Shown here piece after piece: positions 1 to 13,000 of a DNA stretch of 52,673 nt. Under the pieces are notes generated by a model. The model saw nothing but the letters and a program-made list of their open reading frames with translations, was not told where the DNA came from and did no database searches. The stretch comes from Branchiostoma floridae. Taxonomy: Eukaryota; Chordata; Leptocardii; Amphioxiformes; Branchiostomatidae. A program made the position numbers and the translations under genes. The stretch spans positions 1,309,566 to 1,362,238 of the forward strand of contig NC_049992.1 in NCBI RefSeq assembly GCF_000003815.2. The letters run 5' to 3'. Each line of letters begins with the position of its first letter. The first letter of the stretch is position 1.

Positions 1-614
1 TGATATCCCTAGACACCCATTCTGAAAGCAACAGATATAAGTACCCTGTGGATAAAGGTGAAGTAGTGTAAGATACAGAGGCTTGGTGGCAGCTCAATAA
101 TTGCTAGCAGCCTCCTGTGGTCTTTAGCGTAGGTAACTTTTGAGGAGATGAAGATCTTCCCTTATGCTGTCAGTGCTCATATGGGGGCCTGGTTGTCAAT
201 GAGGGTTCTTTGTCCATTGTGGTGATCTTCCTGGGCCACTTCTCTACTCGCTATGGTCTGTTGTTCCCCGTCAGGCCAGGGTTAGATGTACATCACCAAC
301 ATGGATCTGATTTCTGATTTCTAGATAATTTATTATTATTTATTATCATTCCTCAAAAGTACATAGGCAGGGGGAGCTATACAAGCCTCACTGAATTGGG
401 TACAATATGTACAATAAATTTACTAAACAATCATAGTCAAAACGTTAAACATACACGCTATGTGCTATGCAGAATTATATATAATGTTCCAACCATAACT
501 GTCACCCATCCCTACATGAACTACAAATTAAAGTTACAAAATAAAAAAAGGAAACTGTAGATTCACACTCAGGTTTTGCAGACCGATGATAACTACAGAA
601 CTGATACAGAACAC

Positions 615-745
615 GTTTTTGAATAGTTCACATTAAATAATTTTGTTTTGTTAGGATGCAACCCTGAGTACATGTGTTCTCGAATAGTTCACATTTGTGC
701 CTGTTCCCCTGTTTTGCTAGGATGCAGCCCTGAGTACCGATGTGG
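615..745 (+). repeat. Tandem duplication across 3' splice site, convertase exon 1
   Basis: A unit of about 67 bp is present twice. It contains GAATAGTTCACATT, a pyrimidine tract, the acceptor AG and the first bases of the exon (GATGCAACCCTGAGTAC, then GATGCAGCCCTGAGTAC). The left copy breaks off after the exon start, so only the right copy leads into the full exon at 721. Confidence 0.7.
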
Positions 746-3700
746 TAGATGGAGACAGGGATCCCTCCCATCCCGCGGACTCTACAGGGTGAGCACAGCT
801 TTCTGATGTTGCCATGGAAACTTTGTCACTCCGGCAACACCATGTGGCAAGGCTGTCTTCAGCTTAAAAGTCTTCGCTAACTCCCATTATTAGACAATTG
901 GACATTGGGCTACCGAAAATTTTCTTTAGCTCCTTTGCATATCCATTATAATTTTCAGAGTTAGGGTGTAGAACATGCTTCTACTAGATCTCTTCAGTGT
1001 CACTGACAAAAGATAGTGGAAACTATCTGAAATGTCTGACCATTTCCAAGACCATATCCAGTTGCTTGACTAACTGCTTTTTGGCGTATCTTATTACCTG
1101 GATGGCTTCATCTCTTATTTCTATCCAGTTATAGAGATCAAATTGTACTTGTGTTGAATATTGTTTTCCTGGATGCCTTACTTTCGTAAGGGCTTCATCG
1201 ACACTCAGATTTCAAATTGTTAAATTTCAACTTTAGAAAATATATTTTGATTTATCAATTGCTGTGATTTTTGGACTCTGACTTATAAAGGATTGATTGA
1301 TTGATTGGTTGGTTGGTTTATTGATTGATCGATTGATTGATTGATTGATGTATTCATCCCTACAAAGCTGAATTTGTGTCCTGTGTTCCAGACATGGTAC
1401 GAAGGTTGCAGGCGTGGCCACAGCTGTCGCTAACAACAGTCTGTGTGGTGTGGGCGTGGCGCCCGCGGCTAAAGTCGGAGGTTCGTTTGTTTGTTTATTT
1501 ATCTATTTGCCATGGCTAACAACAGCCTGTGTGGGGTGGGTGTGGCGCCTGCAGCTAAGGTTGGAGGTAAGAGGAGACTCAGGACCTACCTGTTCCTTTT
1601 ATAGTATAATTATGAATATAAATTTGTATGGTGTAGACCAGAAATGTCAAGACAGGAAGGAGACTAAGGAGAAAATACCCAACCCCAGCCCCGCTGTCGT
1701 GTGCCCGATTTGCGTGCGAGAACATAATATTATTTATTTATCAATCTTTTAGGGTAGTTCCTACAGTTTAAAAAAAAACTGATTTCCAAGGGAGCCCAAA
1801 TCAAATTCAAACAATACATGTGCATCGGCATTTGGGCTGCAATCGCACCTGCAGTCCCATTGCAGTCCTCATTGCAGAGCAATGGGCATTCATTTGATCT
1901 GACGGTGTAGACGACTAAGTGTGAAAGGCCTTAAAACACTTAGCCTGCACTGTTCCAGTTGTAGAGGTTGAACTGTATTTGAATATTGTTTGCCACAGTG
2001 TATATATCATTATATGTCTAACCTTCATAAACGTAACAGATAAACAGTTTTGTCACCTGGTGGAAAAAGGTGAACTAGGGGTTAATGCTTCCATCAACAG
2101 TTTCATGCCGCTGGTACATGTAAACAACTATAGTGTTTTATTCAAGACCAACATTTTGGTGACCATCTTTGGGGACCATTTGTCACCTTCTTCAGGGCAA
2201 TTCTGACTTGCTCTATAATATGCACTACAAGAATGTGTCACTGCTTACAGATCTAACTGGTGCAGTTACATTTAGTAAAGAGGATGAATGGATGGTTAAT
2301 TATTACATCAATATAACAGCCAAGTGCTGAACTACATACATTTACAGAATAATATTGCTTAAAGGTAACAAATGGCTTCTTGGCAATTTTAAAAAAATGG
2401 TTATCCATACTATTTAACCATCTTGTTGATACTTAGTATTCTAAAATCACCATGGAATTATAGAGAATGAGATGAGATTTTAAAGGGGACCCTGCCTAAT
2501 CATCTACTTAAGAGCAAACTGATTATGCCCTATATCTTAAATTAGCATTAAATGCACATCTGTGTTCTGTGTAACATTTTTACCAAGTGTGTAACAAGTT
2601 TCTTGAAATCTATGATTACACATTCAAGTTAAGAATTCTCTCACTTAACAACAATCAATAATAGAAGATCTGATATCCTACATTTGACAATTGATGACCA
2701 TGTTACTCACTGGAATCACCTCAAAAACACATCATTGACATTGTGCATGAAATCTACAAATAAATTACACAAAAAAGTTGCAGGTCTGTGCAATATTTTT
2801 CAAGTCTTTTTGCCTCACTGTCATCCAAAACATTCATTAAGTTGTTTCTATGAATAATAACATGTAAAATTGAATAATATGATTTCTCCTTAAAGTTTGT
2901 TGAGCTTATACATACCGTGATCAGAAAGCCATATTGTATAAAAAAATTAATGGTTTGTCTGAAATACTTTGCATGTCAATGATTTTAGTTTATCTTTCCT
3001 CTCAGTTATGTGTAAGATAGACTTTGACATGTTGACAGAATGAATAAATGACTAATTAGTAAGTTTAAAACAATTACAAAATTTGTAAAACCACAATCCA
3101 ACTCTCAGAAAAGGCGCTTTAAATTTCTGTACAGGATGTCACCATTGTGGAACAGCACAGGCGACAATTAGGAAAGTATTGGACTGTAATTATTGATTAT
3201 GGAGAATTATGTTACTTCTGCAATTTATTGTATGTCTCTGTATGTTTTTGAATTGTAATGTGAACAAGAATGTACCATGTAAATATGAATGTGCAGACCA
3301 CAGGAAGAATAGCCTCTTATGAGGCTAATTCTGGATCTAAATAAACTCAAACTTAAACAAACTTAACTCAACTTTCAGGTCAATCTCTTAAAGTGAAATT
3401 ATTTTTTTCTAGCGATCCAGGCTTAATGTTGTCCTCTGCTGTTGGTGGGAAGGTCCAGTTTCTAGTGTCTTTTCTTAATTCTGAGCATCTCAGACTGGCT
3501 AGAGCTGGATTGTAAAGGGCGTGAGATGTGCCATGCACTTCTGAACTTATGGACTATGGTCCTTTTTCATAGATCACGCTTGGAATCTCGTTTTCCTCCT
3601 CCATTCCATAAGGACCTTGTCCATCACATGTAGATCGAGCGCCGTTTGCCGCTTCTTGGTCCTCACATTCAGGCTCTACGTCGCCATCTCTTGCCAGGAT

Positions 3701-6700
3701 TGTTGCCTGTTGGTCAGAGGCATTTCTCGGTGGCATCGAATCCGCCTCAGCCTCTGCTTGGTCTCCATCATCTTCTGGTTGGTTAGGGTTGTTTTCTTGT
3801 GGCGTAGAATCTGCCTCCGACTCTGTTTTGCCTCCAGCATCTTGTGAGGGGTCTGGACAGCCTTCTCCATACAAGGGGATCCTTAAGTCGTCATTTGGAG
3901 CCAGGTCTTCCTTGTAGGCAACTGCATAAGGCTGGATCTCTGGGCCTGTGTCTTCGTCGTAGGCCACTGCATATGGCTGGATGGTGTCACTGTCTTCTGA
4001 TGTCTGGTTTTGGGTGGTGTTGGGTTGTTGCCCATCTGTAGCTGAGTTGCCAGATGGTAAATGTTCGTCAGCGTATGCCACAGCGTACAGCTCGATTTTC
4101 TCTCCTTCCTCAAGATCTGTTTCAGGGGATGCGGGTTCGTTAGCAGGTCCAGTCGGTTGGTCACGATCGGCCAAATCTGCATCATACCAGCATCTGTAGA
4201 TGTAGAGAACACCGGCTGTTGCCAACACAAAAAGGAGAGGCACAACAACAGCCCCGGCCATGCATATGGCTAATATGTAGGTGATGTTTACGCTCTGGTT
4301 GGTGGTCGGGTCTCCCCCAAGGAGAATGATGATGCCCATCTCTGTTGTGTGCTTATGGGCTGGCATGTCCTTTGTGTACTCCTCTGTGCAGTTCTCAATT
4401 GGAACGGTCTTGTTGTACGGACTTGTGATGGGAGTGTCGTCCGGCTTTAATGTCCCAAGCTCCCATTCTGACCTGTTTGCAATCCTGTCTTGCTTTCTTC
4501 CATCTTTCATTGCGATCATGTCCAGCCCTCGCGAGGGGGGTGAAAATGCACGATAAACCGGATAGGTAGGGTGTGGGATTTTTGCGTCGGTTTGGCAGGC
4601 AACGTTCCTTATTGCACTGAGGGCTGTTCCACGGAGGTCTCGAGGGATGGCACATTTCAGAAACCTTTGATCGGAAATCTGCGTAAGGTTTGGTAGGTTG
4701 CAGATGAACCACTCTAGATTGTTGCCACATTGCAGCTTGTTGTCAAGTAGCGCAAGTTGTAGACGGGGGTTTTGCTTCAGACGAGTGATGTCGCTGTCGA
4801 TTGTAGCGATGCGGTTGTTTCGTAGGTCTGCGGTGGCAAGCGTGCGAGGCTGTAGAAGAGCGTCCATGGGCAGGGAACGCAGGAGGTTCTGGGTCAGACA
4901 CAGCGTGGCAAGGTGGGGCAGGCCGCGAAAGGCGTGCGGCAACACGGCAGAAATCGCGTTCTTGTCGAGGAACAGTTGTGCCAGTAGCTTAAGCCCGAGG
5001 AATGTGCCAGGATCTGAGGGGAAACAAAAGAAAGCTTACTCGTAAACTTTAAAACAACAACAAACACATTATGTTGTATTCAACAAAATTATGAAAGAAG
5101 GCAAAATTAGAGTCAGACATTTATGGCTCAGTATCAAACATGCAGGAATTGCATTCTTGCCAAGGAACACATCGGGTTGTACAGAGGAAGGGACAGAAAA
5201 CTTCCAGACCCCATGGCAGCCAAGGGGCTCCAGGGGGTAACTGTTTTGGCCCTTCCCCCCCCAATCAAGCTGAAATGGTTCAACAGATGCTTAGTTTTTG
5301 CTAGTAGAGTGGAAGTCATTAAAGTTAGCAAAATTTGCCTATAAAAGTGAATTACAGTTCAACTAGTACTTTTAGTTGGTTCAGATTAATGCAGGATAGC
5401 AGGAGGTATAAGGACCAGCTGTGTCAATGGGAACAGGGGACTATTCTGCAGAAAACTAAATCAAAGGCATTGAACCAGAGCTAGAATAGGATGGATTTAA
5501 GGTTAGGCTGTTGCTATGGTGCTCGTCACAACAAAAGCAAACATTGGTTTGGACTTAATGAAGTTATCACGTTGTCAGGTGTGTGCAGTATATGTAATCA
5601 TGCCGCAATGTTTATTGATAACGTGGCATGATTACAATTCTGCATACACCTGACTTTGGGGCAATAATGACGGGAGCATGTTGCACAATTTTTTTTCTTC
5701 CCTCATGCACTGACAGGTCAAAAATGAGTACCTACATTTTGTACATAGAGCTTCAGTTGGGGACATTACTAGTAGGGACAGAACATTAAATGGAAATCCA
5801 GTGTTTGAGGAGCATGTTAGAGAACCCAGCACACTTATCGAAAAAAGTTGGGGTTTTTCCCAATGTGAGTGAATCAAATAAATCTTTCCGGATATGCAGC
5901 TTGTACTGTTCAGTACAAACCTGGTGTGTTACGTCATGAGGCGGTTTACCGGGTACGCAGCTTGTACTGTTCAGTACAAACCTGGTGTGTTACGCCATGT
6001 GCAGTTTACTGGGTATGCAGCTTGTACTGTTCAGTACAAACCTGGTGTGTTACGCCATGTGCAGTTTACCGGGTATGCAGCTTGTACTGTTCAGTACAAA
6101 CCTGGTGTGTTACGCCATGAGGCGGTTTATAATTTACCGGGTATGCAGCTTGTAGTTGTACTGTTCAGTACAAACCTGGTGTGTTACGCCATGAGGCGGT
6201 TTATAATTTACCGGGTATGCAGCTTGTAGTTGTACTGTTCAGTACAAACCTGGTGTGTTACGCCATGAGGCGGTTTACCAGGTATGCCATAAGTTGGTTT
6301 GGTGGGTGACTGTGTATGATACAAACAAAGAATCCCTTAACTTACCCATACGGGAGATTCGGTTCTCCACGAGGCGGAGGTCTCGCACCAATGACAGACC
6401 ACTGAAAGCGCCCGGCTGGATCGTGGAAACGTTCGACTTCTGGATTCGCAGGTGTTGAAGGCTGGAGATTTTTGGGAAAGATCGGGCCAGGAGCGTTGGG
6501 TAGCGGAGGTGCTTGATTCTGATCGATCGGGTTTCCTCATTGAAGCCTGTTGAAAGAAGTGGGAGTGACAATATAATATAATTATGTCACATTTGGGATT
6601 TTGTTCTCGCCACAGAAGCGGCGCCTTTATTGTCATTGGCTATATATAGTCGCGAGAATCAGAAATCCCAAACTCTGAGGAAGGTGTCTGAGAGACATCG

Positions 6701-7027
6701 AAAAGTAAGCATTTAAGTAAAAACATAATAAAGATATAATGTCCAGTTTACTTCACTAAAAAATTATTGTTCTACTGGTCATGACGGAGGGAACGGATGC
6801 CAATAAACAGGACTGTACAGAATTTACAGGTTCGTTGTACAGCGGAAGTGAACACTGTATCACAATGTCCCGTCCTGAGGACTGTAACACTTTAAGTAGC
6901 ATGCATGTTGGGTGACACAGCTAAGTTCCTGAGGCAGGGCTGCTTAGCAATTGCAAACATTGGACTAAGGAACGACTTACCATGACCACGGACCAGGTAG
7001 TCGCGCCCGCCCCCGGCTATTGTGCTT

Positions 7028-7070
<43 letters not shown>

Positions 7071-10000
7071 CTCTTTTTTTNNNNNNNNNNNNNNNNNNNN
7101 NNNNNNNNNNNNNNNNNNNNNNNNNNNNNNNNNNNNNNNNNNNNNNNNNNNNNNNNNNNNNNNNNNNNNNNNNNNNNNNNNNNNNNNNNNNNNNNNNNNN
7201 NNNNNNNNNNNNNNNNNNNNNNNNNNNNNNNNNNNNNNNNNNNNNNNNNNNNNNNNNNNNNNNNNNNNNNNNNNNNNNNNNNNNNNNNNNNNNNNNNNNN
7301 NNNNNNNNNNNNNNNNNNNNNNNNNNNNNNNNNNNNNNNNNNNNNNNNNNNNNNNNNNNNNNNNNNNNNNNNNNNNNNNNNNNNNNNNNNNNNNNNNNNN
7401 NNNNNNNNNNNNNNNNNNNNNNNNNNNNNNNNNNNNNNNNNNNNNNNNNNNNNNNNNNNNNNNNNNNNNNNNNNNNNNNNNNNNNNNNNNNNNNNNNNNN
7501 NNNNNNNNNNNNNNNNNNNNNNNNNNNNNNNNNNNNNNNNNNNNNNNNNNNNNNNNNNNNNNNNNNNNNNNNNNNNNNNNNNNNNNNNNNNNNNNNNNNN
7601 NNNNNNNNNNNNNNNNNNNNNNNNNNNNNNNNNNNNNNNNNNNNNNNNNNNNNNNNNNNNNNNNNNNNNNNNNNNNNNNNNNNNNNNNNNNNNNNNNNNN
7701 NNNNNNNNNNNNNNNNNNNNNNNNNNNNNNNNNNNNNNNNNNGGTGTGAAGGAAAGTACTCTGGATAATAGTCCACCAAAACCAACACCAACAGCCCTCA
7801 AACATGGCAAAATGTTGCGGACTTATTGCGGGTGTAATTCCCCCTCCTACAGTCTACATTCATCCAACTTTAGGTCCCAGGTTTGTAAGGGCGAAGTCTG
7901 GACTACATTGTGCGCTATCCACTCACCTGTTGGTACAGCATCCATGCAATGATCATAACTGTACGTCTCGCCTCCATGGCCGACCCAGCTGCAGGGAGAC
8001 TTTACTCCATCCAAGCTGTACGGACAGAGACAAGCATACGTGTGTGCTCTAGCTTTAGAGACTAAACCGTTTGGATAACAGCCATCTGGACACTGACGCA
8101 ATCCTGCAAGCGCAAAATGTTGTAGACTGGAGGAAAACAGTAGCAACACAAGTTCCTTGCCTCGCGGCATCCTGCTAAATGACGAGGGCTTCTCTGTGTT
8201 TGACTTCTTCCTGCATTATTTCAATCAAGGCTGCCTGAATAAATGCATTTCTCATTCGCCTACATTACATTTTTTTTTAAATGATGAAATTGACAAAGTT
8301 TTTTTTCTTTTCTCATTGTAATGAATAGTACATTGTGAAAGTTTATGATCAGTTCCATCATTGGATATCGGGAAAAAAGTTTGTAAATTATTGACAATTT
8401 TCTAATTACAACTGCTTCTTGAATAAACATTTGCTCCTTCGCCTACGTATTACATTCATTTGTCAATTTGTTTAAAGTAATAGGATGAAGTTGGCAATGA
8501 TTTTTTTTTTTAAAATACAAATTAGTCTGGGAAGTTTGCAATTGATTCTGTTTTTTGAAACATCATTGGATATTTGGGGAAAAGTTTTAGTAATTTTTGC
8601 AAACTTCTGCATTATAGATATTAAACAATTGCTCATTCGCTGTACTTATTAAGATTTCCAACTTCGCTGCATTTTGCGAACTGACAAGTTCTTCAGTCTC
8701 TGCCTGAATAAAGACACTAAGTCTTGCTCATTAGCCTACGTTACATTTTTAAAGTAATTTTAGAAGGTAACATGATGAAATTGGCAATTTTTTTTCTAAT
8801 TCAAACCTGTACTTAATCCAGTGGGTGTGTATGTACAATAAAGGCCTTCATTCAGTCATTCATTGATGATGGATGCCGTGTTTTGTTGCTGGTGTCATCT
8901 ATAATTATATTAAATAGTCTAAGATTGTTTTTACTGTTACATTAGATAAAACTAGTTTACATAGTTCAACTCTCATGTATGTACATACATTGTACCCGTT
9001 ACAATTGTTGCGCAATAAACTTCTTCTTCTTCTAAAGAATGCTGAACCTGTTTTGCAGGTATTCGGCTGTTGAACGCAGCCTTAACCAGTGAAGTAAACA
9101 ATGCTGTTTTGCAGGTATCCGGCTGTTGAACGCAGCCATAACCAGTGAACTAAACGATGCTGTTTTGCAGGTATCCGGCTGTTGAACGCAGCCTTGACCA
9201 GTGAAGTAAACGACGCCCAAGACGCCACGGCGTATTCCTTCGGACAGGATGCGGTCGACGTCTACATCAGCTCCTGGGGACCGAACGACTTTGCCGAGGT
9301 GGACGGACCCGGGCCGCTTCTCAAACAAGCTCTCAGGAACGGGGCAACAACGGTGAGTTCTTACACACTCAGAGACATAGACAGAAACGTGAAATGTGGA
9401 TGAAACAGAATGAAATGTTGTTTAGGCCTGGCCCATTCATGTGTCAAATTTTACACGTTTTGAGATAGAATATTTGGAACGAAACAGTTTGGATATGTAA
9501 AACCATACATCATAAAAATTAGCTAACATTAATGCTATGTCCTCATGTGTTACACATTCAAGCAACTAGAATTGTAACAGTCACTTTTCAGCTAACACCT
9601 GCTGTCCTTTATCAGTGACTCAATCAAAGACTTATCCCTGTCAATGCCATCATTGGGGTGTAATAAGTTGATGTTAGACTTCTTTTTTTTCTGAAAAATG
9701 CCAGCTTCTAGCCAACTCTAGCCTGAGGCAGTACTGAATATATAAACTGTCGAGTGTGCACTGGGGGGTGGTAAGGTCATGTAACACTGGTCACTGTAAT
9801 TTTGGAAAGACACAAGGGACACAAACATGGAGTTTGACACAGTTAATTTGCATATATTAAGTGAATCGCAGTTCCTAGCGTTTTCGGACATTCAGAGATC
9901 ATAAAATGATTGTAAGTCAATTTTTCAGTCAGTCTGAGAGTAATTATTATATAATGGTATACAAAAGTATTAATAACACTAATCTCTTTTGGCTGATAAT

Positions 10001-13000
10001 CTTCTTTCCCTCTTAGTAGCCCATATCAGCAAGTGATGTAACGGTGTAGTCACATAAGCATGTATATCAAGTACGAGGTCTGTATTGTTTCATGAAGCCG
10101 TACCCATACACATTCATACACATCTCAATCATTTTGTCACATTAGAGATATGCAGACACACACATGCACAGCCTTCCATAATTCCAATACTATTAGTGAT
10201 AAAAATGATGGGATCACCTAGTTTTGTTTACAGTTTTTTAAAGTAACTGTTGTAAACCACTATTTTTATAGAATATGTAAATCTGAAATTCATCTGCAGT
10301 TCATCATCGTAATATATAATATGTAAAATTGAAATTCTACCAAATGTGTGAGATTGTGTGGCATAATCAGCAGCTGCGCCTTTGACTGACAGGCCCAAGA
10401 GGTTCTGGGTTCGAAACCTGCCGCATCACCGATCTTGTGCCCTGGAGAAAGCCACTTTACACAAATTTTCACCCTTCACTCACTTCGGACAGGTGAAAAT
10501 GAGTAGTACATGTAGCTTCAGCTAGGGCCGTCGCCTGGATAGGATTTTAAACGGAGGTCCCGTATTCGGGGAGAGCCACACCCGGGCACGTTAAAGAACC
10601 CACCACACTTACCGAAAAGAGTAGGGGTCTATTTGTCTAAAAGTGGCGTTTCTGTTGAGTTCTATCCCTAACACTCAGCAAGCCCAAGGTCTTCATCATA
10701 GTGTATGACGATCACAACCAAGAGCTAGCCTTGCAGCCCTGTTCTGAACCACCTGTAGTCTTCTAATGTGTTGTTCTGTGTTGTGTTTCTCCATACAGAG
10801 CAACTGTTACAGTTAGTCTATATTGTGGAATTACCGAGGCATTAACTGAAGGCTATTCTCTGCTATTGTGTACTTACTGTCATATATATATATAATTGTT
10901 AGTGTTTCGTCCCTAAATCCGAAAACGAGTATTAGACAATAATGTAGGCTTGGGAAGTATGTAAATATCACGTTACCTTTTCTGTCATTTTATCATGAAA
11001 CCAATTATGACAATGTCAAGATTTAGCAAAGAAACGCTAATTGCTCATTTCACGTGGCTGCCTTACATGTATTACATGTAAACTATTGTCATATTTAAGT
11101 CCTTCCTTGCATTTTGAATATTTCATTGATTTTGTTAAGTTTGTTTTAACTTTATTTAAGTATTTTTTTTACCTGTTACATTTCTAAAGATACTTTCCTT
11201 GGCCTTCAAAAAATTACATTCCAATCCATTTCCATCAAAACCAAATAGTAACAAAGATAAGTCACAAAAAGTAAAAATCACCAACCATGTAGACCACACA
11301 TCTTTGTTTATTAACTGCAACAGCTTTACCAAGCCACATCATATCCATACTTCAACTCAGATAGAAACTTGCATTATATTATGTAGATCAAAAAGCACAA
11401 ATAAGCACATTCAAGCACAAATCAGCATTACAACAATGGCGGACAATCTTGGAGATTGTTATGACCAATATATGGACTGCAGGTACTGGCATGTTGTTTA
11501 ATATGACTGTGTTGCGATGGAGGACGATGATTGGTTGATGTAGCTTGTCACGTGATGCAGTGTTAGCACGAAGGCGAAATAGATGGTGGCTGATGGCAGC
11601 ATCCCAGGAGCTACACCTCATAACCCTAAGGCTGTTAAAAGGAAGAACAAAAGTCAATGAAAAAAAAGTCAAAACTAAACAAGAACTCATCTTTAGTGAA
11701 AACAATTCTTCTTTGCTTTTTCATAGAAATGCAGTATCAATGCTATCAATGGCATAATGCATGATCTTCACATTTTTGTTTTGTTAGTTGAAAAAGGAAC
11801 CCTCCTGACTGCCCAGGTAAAGTCTAAGAAAGATAAAACCTATGTGAGGGCTGTTATCCGATACAAACTTCAGACAGTGGGAAAAAAGTTATTTTTCAGA
11901 GACTGGATAATAATCGTGTACCTATTTCTGCAGCAATCATGCCCGTAGCTGCAAACATGGCTGTCTCAGGAAGATGGTCAGAAGAGGGGGAGGGAACAAT
12001 TATAAACTTGTGTTTCATTTCTAGCATAATCTGAACAGAGTACAACAATCACAGTGATGGAACAGCAACAATGATGTTACAGTGATAAGCTGTCAACAAC
12101 TAAAGGAGTTCAGACAGTGAAAAAATGTATTGAATGTTGAGATTTGATTTAATCATGTAAATTAGTTTGAGCTTAATTTACTTACCGGCTCTGCCATTGT
12201 TAAGCTCTATTGCCCTCTTCATGGCAATTGCCTCGATGTTTTCTTTGGAGGGGTTCTCGCCTGCGGGGAGGAAAGGGACATTTTTTAAATCTTATAATTT
12301 CATTTTCATTTCTATGTTTTAGTAATTTGGCTGCACAATTTCCAAGCCTCATGTACACTTCATGGTATACTTTCTTGCTTCCTTATAACATCAAGAGCCC
12401 AACACTGTACAGCCTGAGATCCGGTTGTAATATACCCAAAAAGTGGAAAAAGGAACCCTCCTCATATAGCCAACATAACGTTCTTTGACTGTCTCCCCAA
12501 CCAAAGTTCAAGTATGAAACCTTAGATGCCCATACACGTAAGGGCTATTCAACAGTTCCCTGTGAATTGAAACAGTCAGACAGACTCAGCCAGTTGTAAG
12601 CTGAGGACTGGCTTCTAATGGTAAAAAATTCTACAACATGCAACATTCCATCTTGGAAGAGTTGGAGACAAAACGAAATGCAGACTCACCATCTATGACC
12701 TTGCTCCTAAGTAGAGATGTTGGGATCAAGACAGTATCAGGGCCTAGACCACCTAAGTTTGAACGCTGTTTGAGCTGTAACAAAGCAGTACAGAATAAGA
12801 ATGCTGTGATGACTGCAATACGTGGTATCATAAGGACTGTATTGAGCTTTGCTCTCAGGTATACACTGTATTTAGAAACCCACCGATCACACTCATGGAT
12901 ATGCTGTGACTGCGGCATACCAAACTTTGCATCAGACATGTTCGACATCACTGATGACAGCTTTCATTCGGTAAATTCATTTGATACGCTGAACTCCAGC

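Noticed and set aside
5885-6300. CRISPR-like regular repeats
   Set aside because: The repeat units abut with no unique spacers and lie in a eukaryotic intron.
6892-7952. Several 250-310 codon open frames on both strands
   Set aside because: They are translations of N and poly-T/poly-A around the assembly gap.
11388-11705. 105-codon minus-strand frame after the 136-aa gene
   Set aside because: It lies in that gene's 3' UTR and is out of frame with the exon ending at 11618; no conserved motif.
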